A DNA stretch of 36,164 bases from a virus: IMG/VR virus record IMGVR_UViG_3300030329_000087, positions 1,810 to 37,973 of that record, one strand, 5' to 3'. This document shows, one piece after another, positions 8,345-16,004 of the stretch. The stretch's first letter is position 1. Each line of letters opens with the position of its first letter. The position numbers were made by a program, and so were the translations under genes. The notes under the pieces are model-generated. The model did no database searches and was not told the origin of the DNA. It was given only the letters and a program-made list of their open reading frames with translations.

Positions 8345-9009
8345 CCAACCCTATAATATGATAAACTAGGAGCAATAGTAAAAGATGATCTATCTCTATC
8401 TTCTGCCATAGCTCTATCAAATTCTTCTTCATATACGTTTTTTAATAATTGTATTCTGTCAGGTGCACGTTTTAATGATATGTAATAAGCCAATCCAGCC
8501 GCTAAACAAGGATAAAACCTAAAAGGCACTTCTAAAGTATTTTGCATAGTGTCAGCGTCTTGTATCCTAGTTAGAGCATCATAATGTATAACGTCTGTGC
8601 TGTTTTCAGGTGTGAGCCAAATTTTTAAATTAGGTGTTATTTGTCTGTCAAGAAAATATTGTGTTGGTCTACCTGTCGTTGTTTTATTGGGTATAGATAG
8701 ATAAGTATCACGACTTATACGTGACATATTAAAATCTGTTCCACTCCTTCTAACAACAACGGACAAAACATCAATCACGTCTGTTCCTAAATCATATTCT
8801 GAATCACCTGCTGTGAGTGCCTGTGTTCTCTGAACAATTGTCCATTGATTAAGTCCACGATTAGCCCACTCAGCCAACATTAAGTTAAGTGATCTTTTTG
8901 CTGTTTTTAAATCATAACCTGTACGTATTTCTAAACCACATCTTTCAAATGCTTCTTCTATATAATCATCAACTGCTAATTCAAAATCGGTAGAGCTTGA
9001 TGTTGCCAT
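8341..9009 (-). CDS. Neck/tail accessory protein, P22 gp4-like
   Basis: 222 residues. The N-terminal helices DDYIEEAFERCGLEIRTGY and LKTAKRSLNLMLAEWANRG, then a beta region (DSEYDLGTDVIDVLSVVV), GRPTQYFLDRQ, LKIWLTPEN and the C-terminal helix YEEEFDRAMAEDRD are the layout of gp4-like tail accessory factors that extend the portal. It lies next to the other neck genes and between capsid and fibre genes, as expected for a podovirus. Family assignment is by pattern recognition only. Confidence 0.75.
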   Translation of the reverse strand: MATSSSTDFELAVDDYIEEAFERCGLEIRTGYDLKTAKRSLNLMLAEWANRGLNQWTIVQRTQALTAGDSEYDLGTDVIDVLSVVVRRSGTDFNMSRISRDTYLSIPNKTTTGRPTQYFLDRQITPNLKIWLTPENSTDVIHYDALTRIQDADTMQNTLEVPFRFYPCLAAGLAYYISLKRAPDRIQLLKNVYEEEFDRAMAEDRDRSSFTIAPSLSYYRVG

Positions 9010-9016
9010 ATTTACC

Positions 9017-9202
9017 TCAAATAGTTTGCGATACGAAAATTAAAACTAATGAACATAATTGAGCGATAGCTAATACAACTATCGCCCATATTTTTTGATT
9101 TAAAGATTTAATATCTTCACGTAAGTGAGTAAGATGATTATTTTCAATAGTATCTAATCTTTGATTAATAACTTTTATATCACCTTGTAATTTTGTAGAC
9201 AT
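9017..9202 (-). CDS. Small membrane protein, XhlA/holin-associated type
   Basis: 61 residues: an N-terminal amphipathic coiled-coil-like helix (LQGDIKVINQRLDTIENNHL..LREDIKSLNQKI) followed by one transmembrane segment (WAIVVLAIAQLCSLVLIFV, about 39-57). This coiled coil plus single membrane span resembles haemolysin XhlA-type lysis accessory proteins. Its start overlaps the upstream stop by one base (TGATG). A lysis role is inferred; other membrane candidates for holin are at 14342-14743 and 15609-16330. Confidence 0.65.
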   Translation of the reverse strand: MSTKLQGDIKVINQRLDTIENNHLTHLREDIKSLNQKIWAIVVLAIAQLCSLVLIFVSQTI

Positions 9203-9603
9203 CAGTAATTTTTTCTCACTTGCATAATAATTGTGTAAGTATCTGCACTAGAATGACCAACAGTAGTAAATTTTATATCACCTGTTTTACCACTACCAGA
9301 ATTGTTTGATAATCCACCAAAAGATGTATAATCGTGATAACCAGATTGATTTTCACCTAATTGTATTGCCAACACATCAGATGTAGCATCAAAAAGAATA
9401 CTAACTTTCATGCCTGTACACTGCCACCATATCTTTTCTATAGTCGCATCTGTACAAGCACGTCCACTTGCATCACTAGCTAAAGCACTTACATCAACTT
9501 TTGTAACGGCACTTTCACCTGTGCCGTCACTTATGTTTGTAAATTTTAAAACAGCCGTCTTTAAGCCATCTTGTATGGTTTGACTTGCAACTGTATCAGC
9601 CAT
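9202..9603 (-). CDS. Conserved beta-rich virion protein
   Basis: 133 residues: MADTVASQTIQDGLKTAVLKFTN.., then GTGESAVTKVDVSALA, IEKIWWQCTGMKVSILFDA, and GKTGDIKFTTVGHSSADTYTI. This compact beta protein is found in many phages of alphaproteobacteria and marine bacteria, with no function known to me. A strong ribosome-binding site (AGGAGGG) precedes the ATG. It lies between the capsid region and the neck genes, suggesting a structural role. Confidence 0.75.
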   Translation of the reverse strand: MADTVASQTIQDGLKTAVLKFTNISDGTGESAVTKVDVSALASDASGRACTDATIEKIWWQCTGMKVSILFDATSDVLAIQLGENQSGYHDYTSFGGLSNNSGSGKTGDIKFTTVGHSSADTYTIIMQVRKNY

Positions 9604-9612
9604 GTTACCCTC

Positions 9613-10242
9613 CTAGTATACAGAGTATTCTATTTCGAGAGTACCCCTAAAAGCTGTTAAAGCTGTATCACAAGTAGAACCTGCACCTAAATATAAGTTT
9701 TTACTTGCAATTGCTGCACTAATATTTGGTTCAAACACATGAAATGTTCCAGCAGTAGCATCTAAATCAATGTCTACTTCTGTTACTGAATCTGTTGCTG
9801 AAATTCTTGGATTAAATGAAGCAACTCCAGCACCCACAATTTCTGTACCAGAAGATATAGCAGCGTTAGTAGCTGTACCTGATGTAGCACTTAATTGTAA
9901 GTTAGCCAATGAATTAGCATCACTTGCTGCAGCAGTTGTAATTCCAAGAACTACTTTGTGAATAAAAAATTTACTTGCTGTCACAAGTGCGTCTGGATGA
10001 TCTGTGTTAAGTTCACCTAATTCTACAAGAACGTCATTGTCTGCATAAGTTGTATCAGCAGCGTTAGTATCTGCCAAACTAATTGCAAATGTTTGAATTT
10101 TTCTTGTTCCTAATGAAATTAACTGTCCAGTTGAATTAACTGAAAAACCAGTTTCTGTGATAGCACCAGTAGTGCTGTTTTCATTTATTACTTTTAAACC
10201 ACTTTTTGATCGAATGGTACTCGAAAAGGTTGTATTAGCCAT
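9613..10242 (-). CDS. Putative capsid-associated or head fibre protein
   Basis: 209 residues, Ser/Thr/Ala-rich and beta in pattern (MANTTFSSTIRSKSGLKVI.., GTRKIQTFAISLADTNA, FFIHKVVLGITTAA, AFRGTLEIEYSVY). It is the first gene after the capsid-gene terminator and has a good ribosome-binding site (AAGGAG). It could be a decoration or head-fibre protein; I cannot assign a family. Confidence 0.65.
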   Translation of the reverse strand: MANTTFSSTIRSKSGLKVINENSTTGAITETGFSVNSTGQLISLGTRKIQTFAISLADTNAADTTYADNDVLVELGELNTDHPDALVTASKFFIHKVVLGITTAAASDANSLANLQLSATSGTATNAAISSGTEIVGAGVASFNPRISATDSVTEVDIDLDATAGTFHVFEPNISAAIASKNLYLGAGSTCDTALTAFRGTLEIEYSVY

Positions 10243-10299
10243 ATTAATCTCCTTATCTTGGCTTGTCTGCTCACGCAGTTAAGGTTTTTTTTAAAGATA
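10243..10299. other. Short gap between capsid terminator and next gene
   Basis: This gap holds the ribosome-binding site of the 9613-10242 gene and a small hairpin (CTGCG-TGA-GCAG on the minus strand). I see no convincing promoter here, so the downstream tail genes probably rely on read-through of the terminator. Confidence 0.4.
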
Positions 10300-10332
10300 T
10301 AAAAAAAAAGGCGACTTGTAAAGTCGCCTTTA
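10300..10332 (-). terminator. Rho-independent terminator after the major capsid gene
   Basis: On the minus strand an 8-bp perfect G+C-rich stem (GGCGACTT / AAGTCGCC, 3-nt loop), extended by A-T pairs, is followed by nine T residues. It lies directly downstream of the capsid stop at 10350. Partial termination here would raise capsid mRNA relative to the tail genes further left. Confidence 0.85.
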
Positions 10333-10344
10333 ACAATTGTTCGG
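10332..10344. repeat. CCCGAA-N6-TTCGGG family partial site
   Basis: AACAATTGTTCGG carries the centre and right arm of the dispersed palindrome. It lies between the capsid stop and the terminator stem. It is the only intergenic copy I found in the left 25 kb. Confidence 0.6.
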
Positions 10345-10349
10345 TTTAT

Positions 10350-11258
10350 TTAAGCACCTGGTGATCCAAATACACATCTTGGATCAGAAAATCCAAATGA
10401 ATATCTTTCTCTGGCTTTAAACCTCATATTACCAGTTGTGAAATCATCTTCCATTGATGTTGCAAGAGGTGCTCTTTCAAAATGTACGAAACCTCTTGGT
10501 GCATCTGTCTTAATGAAAAACGCATCAGTATCTGTTAAGAAGTGATTTACAACATAACCATCTGGTAACATACCCATATTTCTATGAGCATTTACATCAT
10601 TGTCTGTTGTACCTGGTCTTAGAGTTGACTCTAATAAACGATCAGCAACAAATTGTAATTGAGGTGGAACAATAACTTTCATGCCACGAAGAGCAATAAT
10701 CATGTTTCTCTCATCAACAAATGTTGAAATGTCAATTAAAGCGTTCTCTAATGAAGTTTCATTTAGATCAGCAGCTGTACTTGGCTCATTTCTAAATGTA
10801 CCACCTCCACCTAGTGGGTGATCAGTTGCACAAAGCTCCTTACCATCACCACCAGTGAATGAACTGTCAAACGCATTATTCAATACTGCCGCAGCTTTTA
10901 CTTGCTTACTGTGAGCCATAGAACGAGCTAATGCTCTTGTATATCTTGCACCTAATCTGTCGTACAAGTTATCTTCCATAGCTTCTTGTGTTAAAGCAAA
11001 CGCTAATGCAATTGTTTCATGCGTATAACGTGCAGTGTAAACTTCATTTGCTGTGTCAAAATTAACACCAGCACCTTCAGCTTTAGTTGGTGCGTTACCA
11101 AAACCTGATAACATCACTTCTTCTTCAAATGCTCTATCAGAAGATTCTGTGTCAAATATTTCTGCGTGTTCTGCATCATATCTGTCGTATTCCATTCCAA
11201 ACAATGCGTTCAGACCTGGTTCTAGCTCTTTCGCTAGTTGTGCTCTACTTATTGCCAT
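10350..11258 (-). CDS. Major capsid protein (HK97-fold type)
   Basis: 302 residues. N-terminal helix (AQLAKELEPGLNALFGMEYDR), E-loop-like region, TARYTHETIALAFALTQEAMED, a long helix DRLGARYTRALARSMAHSK, LCATDHPLGGGGTF, LRGMKVIVPPQLQFVADRLL, and a C-terminal strand (MRFKARERYSFGFSDPRCVFG). These features and the order scaffold - small head protein - capsid fit phage major head proteins. It has a strong AGGAGG ribosome-binding site and is followed by a terminator, consistent with high expression. No separate protease was recognised. Confidence 0.85.
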   Translation of the reverse strand: MAISRAQLAKELEPGLNALFGMEYDRYDAEHAEIFDTESSDRAFEEEVMLSGFGNAPTKAEGAGVNFDTANEVYTARYTHETIALAFALTQEAMEDNLYDRLGARYTRALARSMAHSKQVKAAAVLNNAFDSSFTGGDGKELCATDHPLGGGGTFRNEPSTAADLNETSLENALIDISTFVDERNMIIALRGMKVIVPPQLQFVADRLLESTLRPGTTDNDVNAHRNMGMLPDGYVVNHFLTDTDAFFIKTDAPRGFVHFERAPLATSMEDDFTTGNMRFKARERYSFGFSDPRCVFGSPGA

Positions 11259-11268
11259 TATCTACCTC

Positions 11269-11853
11269 CTACGCTAAGCCTGCACCTTTTTGACCAAAAA
11301 TAGAATTTTGGATCACAACGTGCACATTGGTTGCATCTGACGAAACATCAGAATTTTCAGGGTCTTGCGAAATGTCAATACATTTTAAAGGTAAACCAGC
11401 AGTTGTGGCACCAGTTGCTACATCTAACTCAGCACCAGAAATACCAGTAGTGGTACTGCCAGAACTTGTGTAGACAATATCAAAGTTACCAAATAAGTCT
11501 GCAACTGGAAAAGCTGCATTGCATTGAATTTCATAGATAACATTTGGGTCATCTATAACGAAAGCAATAATGTCAGAAGCATTAGTACTTGCAGGATAGA
11601 AATTACTAAATTTCTGTTCCTTAGTTGTTGGGTCAGTATACTGAACACCATTGAATACGCCTACAATAGGAACTGTACCACCATCAGCGTGTACCTCTAC
11701 AGTACCACCAGTGACTTGAGCTACCATGTCACCTTGAAAGATTGATGTTCCATAATTTGCGGCGATTCTATATCGGCTTTGTCCACCAGTGAAAGGCATA
11801 CCACCTATTCTACCTACAGGACGCATACCAAAAGCGGCATCTTGATTTGCCAT
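11269..11853 (-). CDS. Head decoration-like protein
   Basis: 194 residues. It opens with MANQDAAFGMRPVGRIGG, followed by SRYRIAANYGTSIFQGDMV, a pattern common in marine phages upstream of or beside the capsid gene. The rest is beta-rich (VPIVGVFNGVQYTD..). It lies directly upstream of the capsid gene with an AAGGAG ribosome-binding site. Probable capsid decoration or stabilisation protein by context. Confidence 0.75.
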   Translation of the reverse strand: MANQDAAFGMRPVGRIGGMPFTGGQSRYRIAANYGTSIFQGDMVAQVTGGTVEVHADGGTVPIVGVFNGVQYTDPTTKEQKFSNFYPASTNASDIIAFVIDDPNVIYEIQCNAAFPVADLFGNFDIVYTSSGSTTTGISGAELDVATGATTAGLPLKCIDISQDPENSDVSSDATNVHVVIQNSIFGQKGAGLA

Positions 11854-11868
11854 AATTAGATCTCCTTA

Positions 11869-12339
11869 TTAATCATCATTTAAATTTCGGTTATTCCCAA
11901 AGGAAACATTACTGCTTCTTTGAGGTTTTAATTTTGGCATGACAGGATTATTTTCTCTCATCCAATCACGATCCACAGCATCCATTTGTGTCTGTGTTTT
12001 ATTTTCAAAATAATTCTTACGTTGTTCCACAATTTCTTCTGGAATCCTAGCAAGCAATAATCCACCAGTGCCTATAACCCCAGCGTTTTTACCTTCATCA
12101 ATGACAGGAGCATCAAAATCTGGATAATCTTCTGCCTTAACAAGTTCATAACCTTCACGTCTTCTTTTGTGAATATTGTTTTTATCGTCATACTCCATGA
12201 CGGATTCACGTATCCACCTATGTTTATACCCTATAGGTGCTTCAGGAGCATCTAATGCAGATGGTGGCTTCCAATCATTTACTCGCTCTGTTTTTTCACG
12301 AGATTGCGAATCTCGACTTTTTCTATCAATTTCAGCCAT
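11869..12339 (-). CDS. Conserved head-region protein, charged
   Basis: 156 residues, highly charged. It has PIGYKHRWIRESVMEYDDKNN at about residues 36-56, a RRREGYELVKAEDYPDF segment, then GVIGTGGLLLARIPEEIVEQR. This set recurs in marine phages between scaffold and capsid genes. Function unknown; an assembly role is inferred from position. Confidence 0.75.
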   Translation of the reverse strand: MAEIDRKSRDSQSREKTERVNDWKPPSALDAPEAPIGYKHRWIRESVMEYDDKNNIHKRRREGYELVKAEDYPDFDAPVIDEGKNAGVIGTGGLLLARIPEEIVEQRKNYFENKTQTQMDAVDRDWMRENNPVMPKLKPQRSSNVSFGNNRNLNDD

Positions 12340-13280
12340 TAAGTTCTCCTGTTTTCTATTTTAGCCACTTCTTTTGCATAACGCTCAAGAGGTATATTCA
12401 TCTTGTTTGCAAAAGCGACTTGACCTGGCGTTAGTTGCACAGTTTTTTTCCGTCCAGATTTTACTTGTCCAGAGGACGTGGCAGGAGCAACAGCTTGGAC
12501 GTTTTGCCGTTTATCCTGAAACTTGTTCGGAAAACTATCACGCATCCTTTTATCTATCTCTGCGTAATAATCGTCAGAAGTTGGATCAAATCCTTCAGCA
12601 CCAACTAATTGTTGATGTAATCCTTGAGCAGCACCTGTCATAATCATATCTGATCCAAACCATTCATTGTTCTTCATCCATGTTTGCAATTTTGGATCAA
12701 GGTCTTCTACTTTAGGCACTTGTTGTTTTTGAGGGATTTGTTCTTGTTGTTTTGGTTCTTGACTTTGCTGATTATCATATTGATCAGTTCTAGCCTTTTG
12801 AATCCTAAGTCTTTCTTTTTCAACAGCTAATCTTGCCATGATTGACTGAGCCTCTGCCATTTTTTCAGCATCGCCAGCGTCATGTGCTTCTTTATATATT
12901 TTTTTAACTTGATCTTCTTGGCTCTCAACACGAGTGCTATACTCTTGTGTATAACCTTTATCTAAAGCCTCTAACTGTTTTTTAAGTTTTTCGTTCTCTT
13001 GTTTTTGCTGTTGTGCATATTGAACAGCAGCTTCAGCCTCTTCAATAGCTTGTTTTCTCTTAGCAGTTAATTGATTGATTCTTTTTTTAACATTATCAGA
13101 ATAATCAGATAACTCATCACCTTGTTCTGAAGTTTGTTTTTCCTGAACATTTGTTCGGGTTTCTTCTTTTTCCTCAACAACTGGTATCTCAGGTGTAGGT
13201 GTTTGTTCTAATACTTCTTCAACATCTACAGAAACAACTTCATCTTGTTGAACAGAATTTTGATTTTCTATATTCATCAT
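12339..13280 (-). CDS. Scaffolding protein
   Basis: 313 residues. Acidic N-terminus (about 1-60, Glu/Val-rich), then a long coiled coil (about 65-175: VKKRINQLTAKRKQAIEEAE.., KQENEKLKKQLEALDKGY, MARLAVEKERLRIQKAR), a Gln-rich linker (about 180-200), and a C-terminal part with NEWFGSDMIMTGAAQGLHQ. This is the usual scaffold layout, and it precedes the head genes. Two partial copies of the dispersed palindrome lie in it (13145-13159 and near 12524-12530). Confidence 0.82.
   Translation of the reverse strand: MMNIENQNSVQQDEVVSVDVEEVLEQTPTPEIPVVEEKEETRTNVQEKQTSEQGDELSDYSDNVKKRINQLTAKRKQAIEEAEAAVQYAQQQKQENEKLKKQLEALDKGYTQEYSTRVESQEDQVKKIYKEAHDAGDAEKMAEAQSIMARLAVEKERLRIQKARTDQYDNQQSQEPKQQEQIPQKQQVPKVEDLDPKLQTWMKNNEWFGSDMIMTGAAQGLHQQLVGAEGFDPTSDDYYAEIDKRMRDSFPNKFQDKRQNVQAVAPATSSGQVKSGRKKTVQLTPGQVAFANKMNIPLERYAKEVAKIENRRT
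13145..13159. repeat. CCCGAA-N6-TTCGGG family site inside the scaffold gene
   Basis: GAACATTTGTTCGGG matches the centre and right arm of the dispersed palindrome. It is one of very few copies left of 25.9 kb. Confidence 0.55.
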
Positions 13281-13295
13281 TTTTCTCCAATTTCT

Positions 13296-13781
13296 TTATA
13301 CATAGGAAATATCACTAGGGTCAAGTATTGTTGCGATAATATTGTCATCATTTATCAATCTTACCTCTAAATTCTCAACTTTAAAGCGATTTCCAGCATA
13401 TCTTCCCATAAGAACCCAACTTTTCTCAGAACACCAAGCACCTGTTGGGAATTTATTTTCATCAGTATAAGCATCTGGTCCTAATTTTACGACATACGCT
13501 GCGACTGTTGCAAAACTTTCACGATCTCGTGTCGCATCAGGAATGTAGATACCTCCTTTAGTTTGTGACTTCATATAGTAGGGTATAACAAGTATTCTAT
13601 ATCCTACTGGTTGAGGAAGTCTTTCTAAAGCAGATGCTTCTAACTTAGAGGGGTCTTTAGAATTTGGATTATCTTGTATGTTTTGAAATCCTTTTTTAAC
13701 TGCATCAGGTATTTCCATACTTATTGCTTGTTTTTTACGTGCATTAGCAATTCTCTCAGGCACGAATAGTTTTTTAGCCAT
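13296..13781 (-). CDS. GroES-like co-chaperonin
   Basis: 161 residues. Residues about 55-158 match the GroES/Cpn10 pattern: LPQPVGYRILVIPYY, the mobile-loop-like TKGGIYIPDATRDRESF, an AAYVVKLGPDAY strand, then a V-L-M-G-R-YAG-N-R-F-K-V segment and RLINDDNIIATI, close to the usual 'E-DDI-L-A-V' ending. The first ~50 residues are an extra basic extension. Phages such as T4 use a GroES substitute (gp31) to fold their capsid protein. Its place in the head gene cluster, just upstream of the scaffold, suggests the same job. The ATG lies inside the end of the upstream gene. Confidence 0.85.
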   Translation of the reverse strand: MAKKLFVPERIANARKKQAISMEIPDAVKKGFQNIQDNPNSKDPSKLEASALERLPQPVGYRILVIPYYMKSQTKGGIYIPDATRDRESFATVAAYVVKLGPDAYTDENKFPTGAWCSEKSWVLMGRYAGNRFKVENLEVRLINDDNIIATILDPSDISYV

Positions 13782-13971
13782 CTTCTAGCTCTATTCCTTT
13801 CATCGCGGCTTTTATTTCTTCTTCAGCGTAAGTCATGCCACGTATTTGACCTACAATGAACCGATAGTCCTCTATGGATTCTACCGAACCATTAGAGAGT
13901 GTAATCGTAAAATCTTGTTTACGCTCTCTTATGTTCTTTAATAAATGTTCAGCTAGTTTTATTCCGTCCAC
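13774..13971 (-). CDS. Small conserved phage protein, GTG start
   Basis: 65 residues (LAEHLLKNIRERKQDFT.., SVESIEDYRFIVGQIRG, YAEEEIKAAMKG). The GTG at 13971 is supported by an AAGGA ribosome-binding site six bases upstream. It overlaps the gene upstream by 23 bp and the GroES-like gene by 8 bp. Small helical protein of unknown function, commonly next to head genes in marine phages. Confidence 0.75.
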   Translation of the reverse strand: MDGIKLAEHLLKNIRERKQDFTITLSNGSVESIEDYRFIVGQIRGMTYAEEEIKAAMKGIELEDG

Positions 13972-14248
13972 TTTGTTTCCTTATAGCTTCCTTGCCTTTT
14001 TTAAAAATACTAGCAACCTGAGTTTTACCCATCACTTTTGCTCTTTGTTCTCCAACTGTGAGGATTTGAATTTTTCTTGCATATGATTTATTGACTTTTT
14101 TAACCTTTGCAACTGTTGCTCTTGCGTCAGATGGAGTTGCGAATTTGATTCTAACAGTGTCTTTAGGATTTTCATCCGTATATAAACGTCTGCCACTTCC
14201 TTTTGGTTTCTTACCTGTTCCTACTTTTGGGTCTTTTCTTTTTGCCAT
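13949..14248 (-). CDS. Small basic conserved protein (MAKRKDPKVG)
   Basis: 99 residues from the ATG at 14248. A GTG nine bases upstream would add three residues but fits less well. Very basic: MAKRKDPKVGTGKKPKGSGR, then LYTDENPKDTVRIKF, SDARATVAKVKKVNKSYARK and a KGKEAIRKQSG tail. I recognise this as a conserved marine phage head-region protein; its charge suggests binding to DNA or to the acidic scaffold, which is inference. Confidence 0.78.
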   Translation of the reverse strand: MAKRKDPKVGTGKKPKGSGRRLYTDENPKDTVRIKFATPSDARATVAKVKKVNKSYARKIQILTVGEQRAKVMGKTQVASIFKKGKEAIRKQSGRNKTS

Positions 14249-14342
14249 TAATAACACTTTTTAGAGTTTTAGCTTGTGAAGCGTGTAATTTAGAGGCTTT
14301 TTTTAAACCTTTAATTACTTTTTTTATTTTTTTTGCAACCAT
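14211..14342 (-). CDS. Tiny basic protein (43 aa) overlapping two genes
   Basis: ATG at 14342 overlaps the stop of the holin-like gene (TAATG) and the frame ends with TAA at 14211, inside the next gene in another frame. The peptide starts MVAKKIKKVIKGLKKASKLH and continues ASQAKTLKSVINGKKK. The KGLKKASKLHA-x-QAKTL pattern recurs in marine phages, so I think it is real despite its size and Lys bias. Function unknown. Confidence 0.65.
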   Translation of the reverse strand: MVAKKIKKVIKGLKKASKLHASQAKTLKSVINGKKKRPKSRNR

Positions 14343-14743
14343 TACTTACCCCTTTTATTTATCATTTGCAATCCTTGTTTACCAAACCTATATCCAAATG
14401 AGCTGCCTATTATAATATATAACATATTCGCAAACCAATTTGGAGTTGATTCCTCTAAAAATATAAACCCTTCTTTAACAAATGGTTGTGTCCAAGGCAA
14501 AAATGAAGCCACAAGGATTGCTCCAAAAATAAGTGACCAAAACTCGTCCTTCCAACTTTCACCCATTTGATTTGTAAGAGCTTGCTCATTAAGAAAACTA
14601 GATGTAGCCTCAGTCTCGTAAACTTTCGCTTCAGCTCTGGCTTTTGCTACTTTTACTTCTGTTTCAGCTTTTGCTTTATCAACTCGACCTTGTAACCATG
14701 TTCCAGCGAGGCTACTTATAGGTCCTATTATGCTCCCTAACAT
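14342..14743 (-). CDS. Holin, 3TM gene-transfer-agent type
   Basis: 133 residues. An N-terminal hydrophobic stretch (MLGSIIGPISSLAGTWLQG), a coiled-coil segment (KAKAETEVKVAKARAEAKVYE), then WKDEFWSLIFGAILVASFLPW and FANMLYIIIGSSFGYRFGKQG as two further membrane segments. This matches the 3TM holin family described from gene transfer agents. It would form the membrane lesion that releases the SleB-type endolysin encoded at 31313-31750. Confidence 0.82.
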   Translation of the reverse strand: MLGSIIGPISSLAGTWLQGRVDKAKAETEVKVAKARAEAKVYETEATSSFLNEQALTNQMGESWKDEFWSLIFGAILVASFLPWTQPFVKEGFIFLEESTPNWFANMLYIIIGSSFGYRFGKQGLQMINKRGK

Positions 14744-14761
14744 ATTATTCTCCTATTTTGG

Positions 14762-14795
14762 TGAGGAAGGATAGCACCCTTGCGAACCTTCCTCA
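14762..14795 (-). other. Intergenic stem-loop
   Basis: A perfect 9-bp inverted repeat (TGAGGAAGG / CCTTCCTCA) with a 16-nt loop lies between the 14800-15093 gene and the holin gene. No T tract follows on the minus strand, so a processing or attenuation site is more likely than a full terminator. Confidence 0.55.
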
Positions 14796-14799
14796 AAAT

Positions 14800-15093
14800 T
14801 TAACATTTCCACCTTCTTCTTGCTTGTCTTATTCTTGAATTAGGATCATTTCTTGTTTTTGCTGAACTTCTTTTAAGTTGTCCTAATGATCTTGCACAAT
14901 ATGATTTTCTTCTTTTAGCAGCTTTACTACCAGGTTTTACTTTACCAGTAACAGCAGTTTTTAATTTACTACCAGGATTTTCACGTCTGTATCTAGCAAC
15001 ACCTTTGGCAGTCATTCCTGCACCTTTTTTAGTAGGTCTTTTATCACCACTCTTTATGGTGTAACCTTTCATGCTACCCTTTTTTCGTGCCAC
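14800..15093 (-). CDS. Small basic protein, DUF6321-like
   Basis: 97 residues, Arg/Lys-rich. It has KKGAGMTAKGVARYRRENPGS, LKTAVTGKVKPGSKAAKRRK and SYCARSLGQLK, then an Arg-rich end RQARRRWKC. The 'GSKLKTAVT..GSKAAKRRKS[YF]CAR' signature is what I recall for DUF6321 in cyanophages. The start overlaps the upstream gene by 20 bp in another frame. Possibly a DNA-condensing or packaged protein; function unproven. Confidence 0.8.
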   Translation of the reverse strand: MARKKGSMKGYTIKSGDKRPTKKGAGMTAKGVARYRRENPGSKLKTAVTGKVKPGSKAAKRRKSYCARSLGQLKRSSAKTRNDPNSRIRQARRRWKC

Positions 15094-15367
15094 GCTTCTT
15101 TCTCCTTGCTGCCTCTACTCTTCTAGGCTTACCTGCTGGTTGACCTAATCTTTTCTTTTGAGCAACTCTTTTGGCTTTTTCAGAGCTTGACATCTCTCCA
15201 GCAGTTTTTGGGGTTTTAGAAGAGATCCTCTTTGAGGGTCGGCAATATGGAGTACCCCGTTTCTCACCTTTGCGTCTCCCACAAGCCTTACCCGTCCTGA
15301 CATCTTTCCAATCCTCCTTAAACCAACGCTTTAACGCTAAACCTGATTTTGTTTTACGAACAGCCAT
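15074..15367 (-). CDS. Small basic protein, DUF5872-like
   Basis: 97 residues. Signature ALKRWFKEDWKDVRTGKACG, GTPYCRPSKRISSKTPKT, then a KR-rich tail. The 'LKRWFxExWxDV..CGR..YCRPSKR.S..TPKT' core is what I recall as DUF5872. Two conserved cysteines (in KACGR and YCRP) could form a metal site. It is coupled to the next gene upstream by TAATG. Function unknown. Confidence 0.82.
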   Translation of the reverse strand: MAVRKTKSGLALKRWFKEDWKDVRTGKACGRRKGEKRGTPYCRPSKRISSKTPKTAGEMSSSEKAKRVAQKKRLGQPAGKPRRVEAARRKKRGTKKG

Positions 15368-15606
15368 TAAAAAGTCCTAGTGCGTTTTCGCCTTGAATTT
15401 TCAACTTGACCACAACCTCTAGCAATAAATCCACCTTTAGCCATTTTTACAACGCCACCAGTGGCTTTTTTCTTTGCTTTTTTAGAAGATTTACCATAGT
15501 TGGCTGCACCAACTTTTCTACATTTAGCAATAGCTCCTGAAGCATACGCTGATGGAAAAACTCTATATCGAGCTTTGACTTTATGATAACAAGCGTCTTT
15601 TGGCAT
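15367..15606 (-). CDS. Small Cys/Lys protein with KGG tail
   Basis: 79 residues. N-terminal CYHKVKARYRVFPSAYASGA with IAKCRKVGAANYGKSS is a conserved marine phage motif related in style to the neighbouring DUF proteins. The C-terminus has TGGVVKMAKGGFIARGCGQV and ends RRKRTRTF. It carries the GG-x-V/I motif seen in several small proteins here (17109-17719, 20364-20588, 22730-23023). Function unknown. Confidence 0.8.
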   Translation of the reverse strand: MPKDACYHKVKARYRVFPSAYASGAIAKCRKVGAANYGKSSKKAKKKATGGVVKMAKGGFIARGCGQVENSRRKRTRTF

Positions 15607-15608
15607 AA

Positions 15609-15809
15609 CTACCCCTTTATTGTTTTAGTAATCCATAAAAATAGTGCATATACAACTAAACCATATACTGTTGCAATTCCAATATCAACTAAATGTTCAC
15701 GCATATGATAGATGAATTGAATACCAGCTTCAACATCACTGCCACCACCTTCGTTAAAATTAACTGTTTTAGTTAAGTTTTCTACATCACTTATTGTTTG
15801 TTCCATCAT
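15609..15809 (-). CDS. Small single-span membrane protein
   Basis: 66 residues. Soluble Asp/Glu-rich N-terminus (EQTISDVENLTKTVNFNEGG), then one membrane segment (DIGIATVYGLVVYALFLWIT, about 42-61) and a TKTIKG tail. Two ATGs in tandem make the exact start uncertain (15809 or 15806). Its place in a run of small membrane proteins suggests a role at the membrane in lysis; unproven. Confidence 0.65.
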   Translation of the reverse strand: MMEQTISDVENLTKTVNFNEGGGSDVEAGIQFIYHMREHLVDIGIATVYGLVVYALFLWITKTIKG

Positions 15810-15815
15810 TTTTTC

Positions 15816-16004
15816 TTACTCTTTTTTTGGAACCGATTTAGGAACGCAATAAGCCTTAACCCAAATTTTGCTATCCCCTGCGAGGGAAGGATCGTAGTTT
15901 TGCGACCTAATTTTCTGTGCAATTCTAAGACACGCATCCAAATCACTGAAGTAGACACTTTCCTGCACTGTTCCTGATAAAAATACAACTAACAACCATG
16001 TCAT
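15816..16004 (-). CDS. Small exported-type protein
   Basis: 62 residues. A short hydrophobic N-terminus (MTWLLVVFLSGTVQES), then VYFSDLDACLRIAQKIRSQN and VKAYCVPKSVPKK. The 'SGTVQ-x-SVYFxDLxxCL..AYCVPK' pattern is frequent in marine phages. Two cysteines could form a disulphide in the periplasm. It overlaps the next gene upstream by 4 bp. The overlapping frame at 15806-15988 lacks this pattern and was not chosen. A spanin-like role is possible but weakly supported. Confidence 0.72.
   Translation of the reverse strand: MTWLLVVFLSGTVQESVYFSDLDACLRIAQKIRSQNYDPSLAGDSKIWVKAYCVPKSVPKKE

Noticed and set aside
15806-15988. Alternative frame over the 15816-16004 gene
   Set aside because: Lacks the conserved SGTVQ-x-SVYF..AYCVPK pattern that the chosen frame has.
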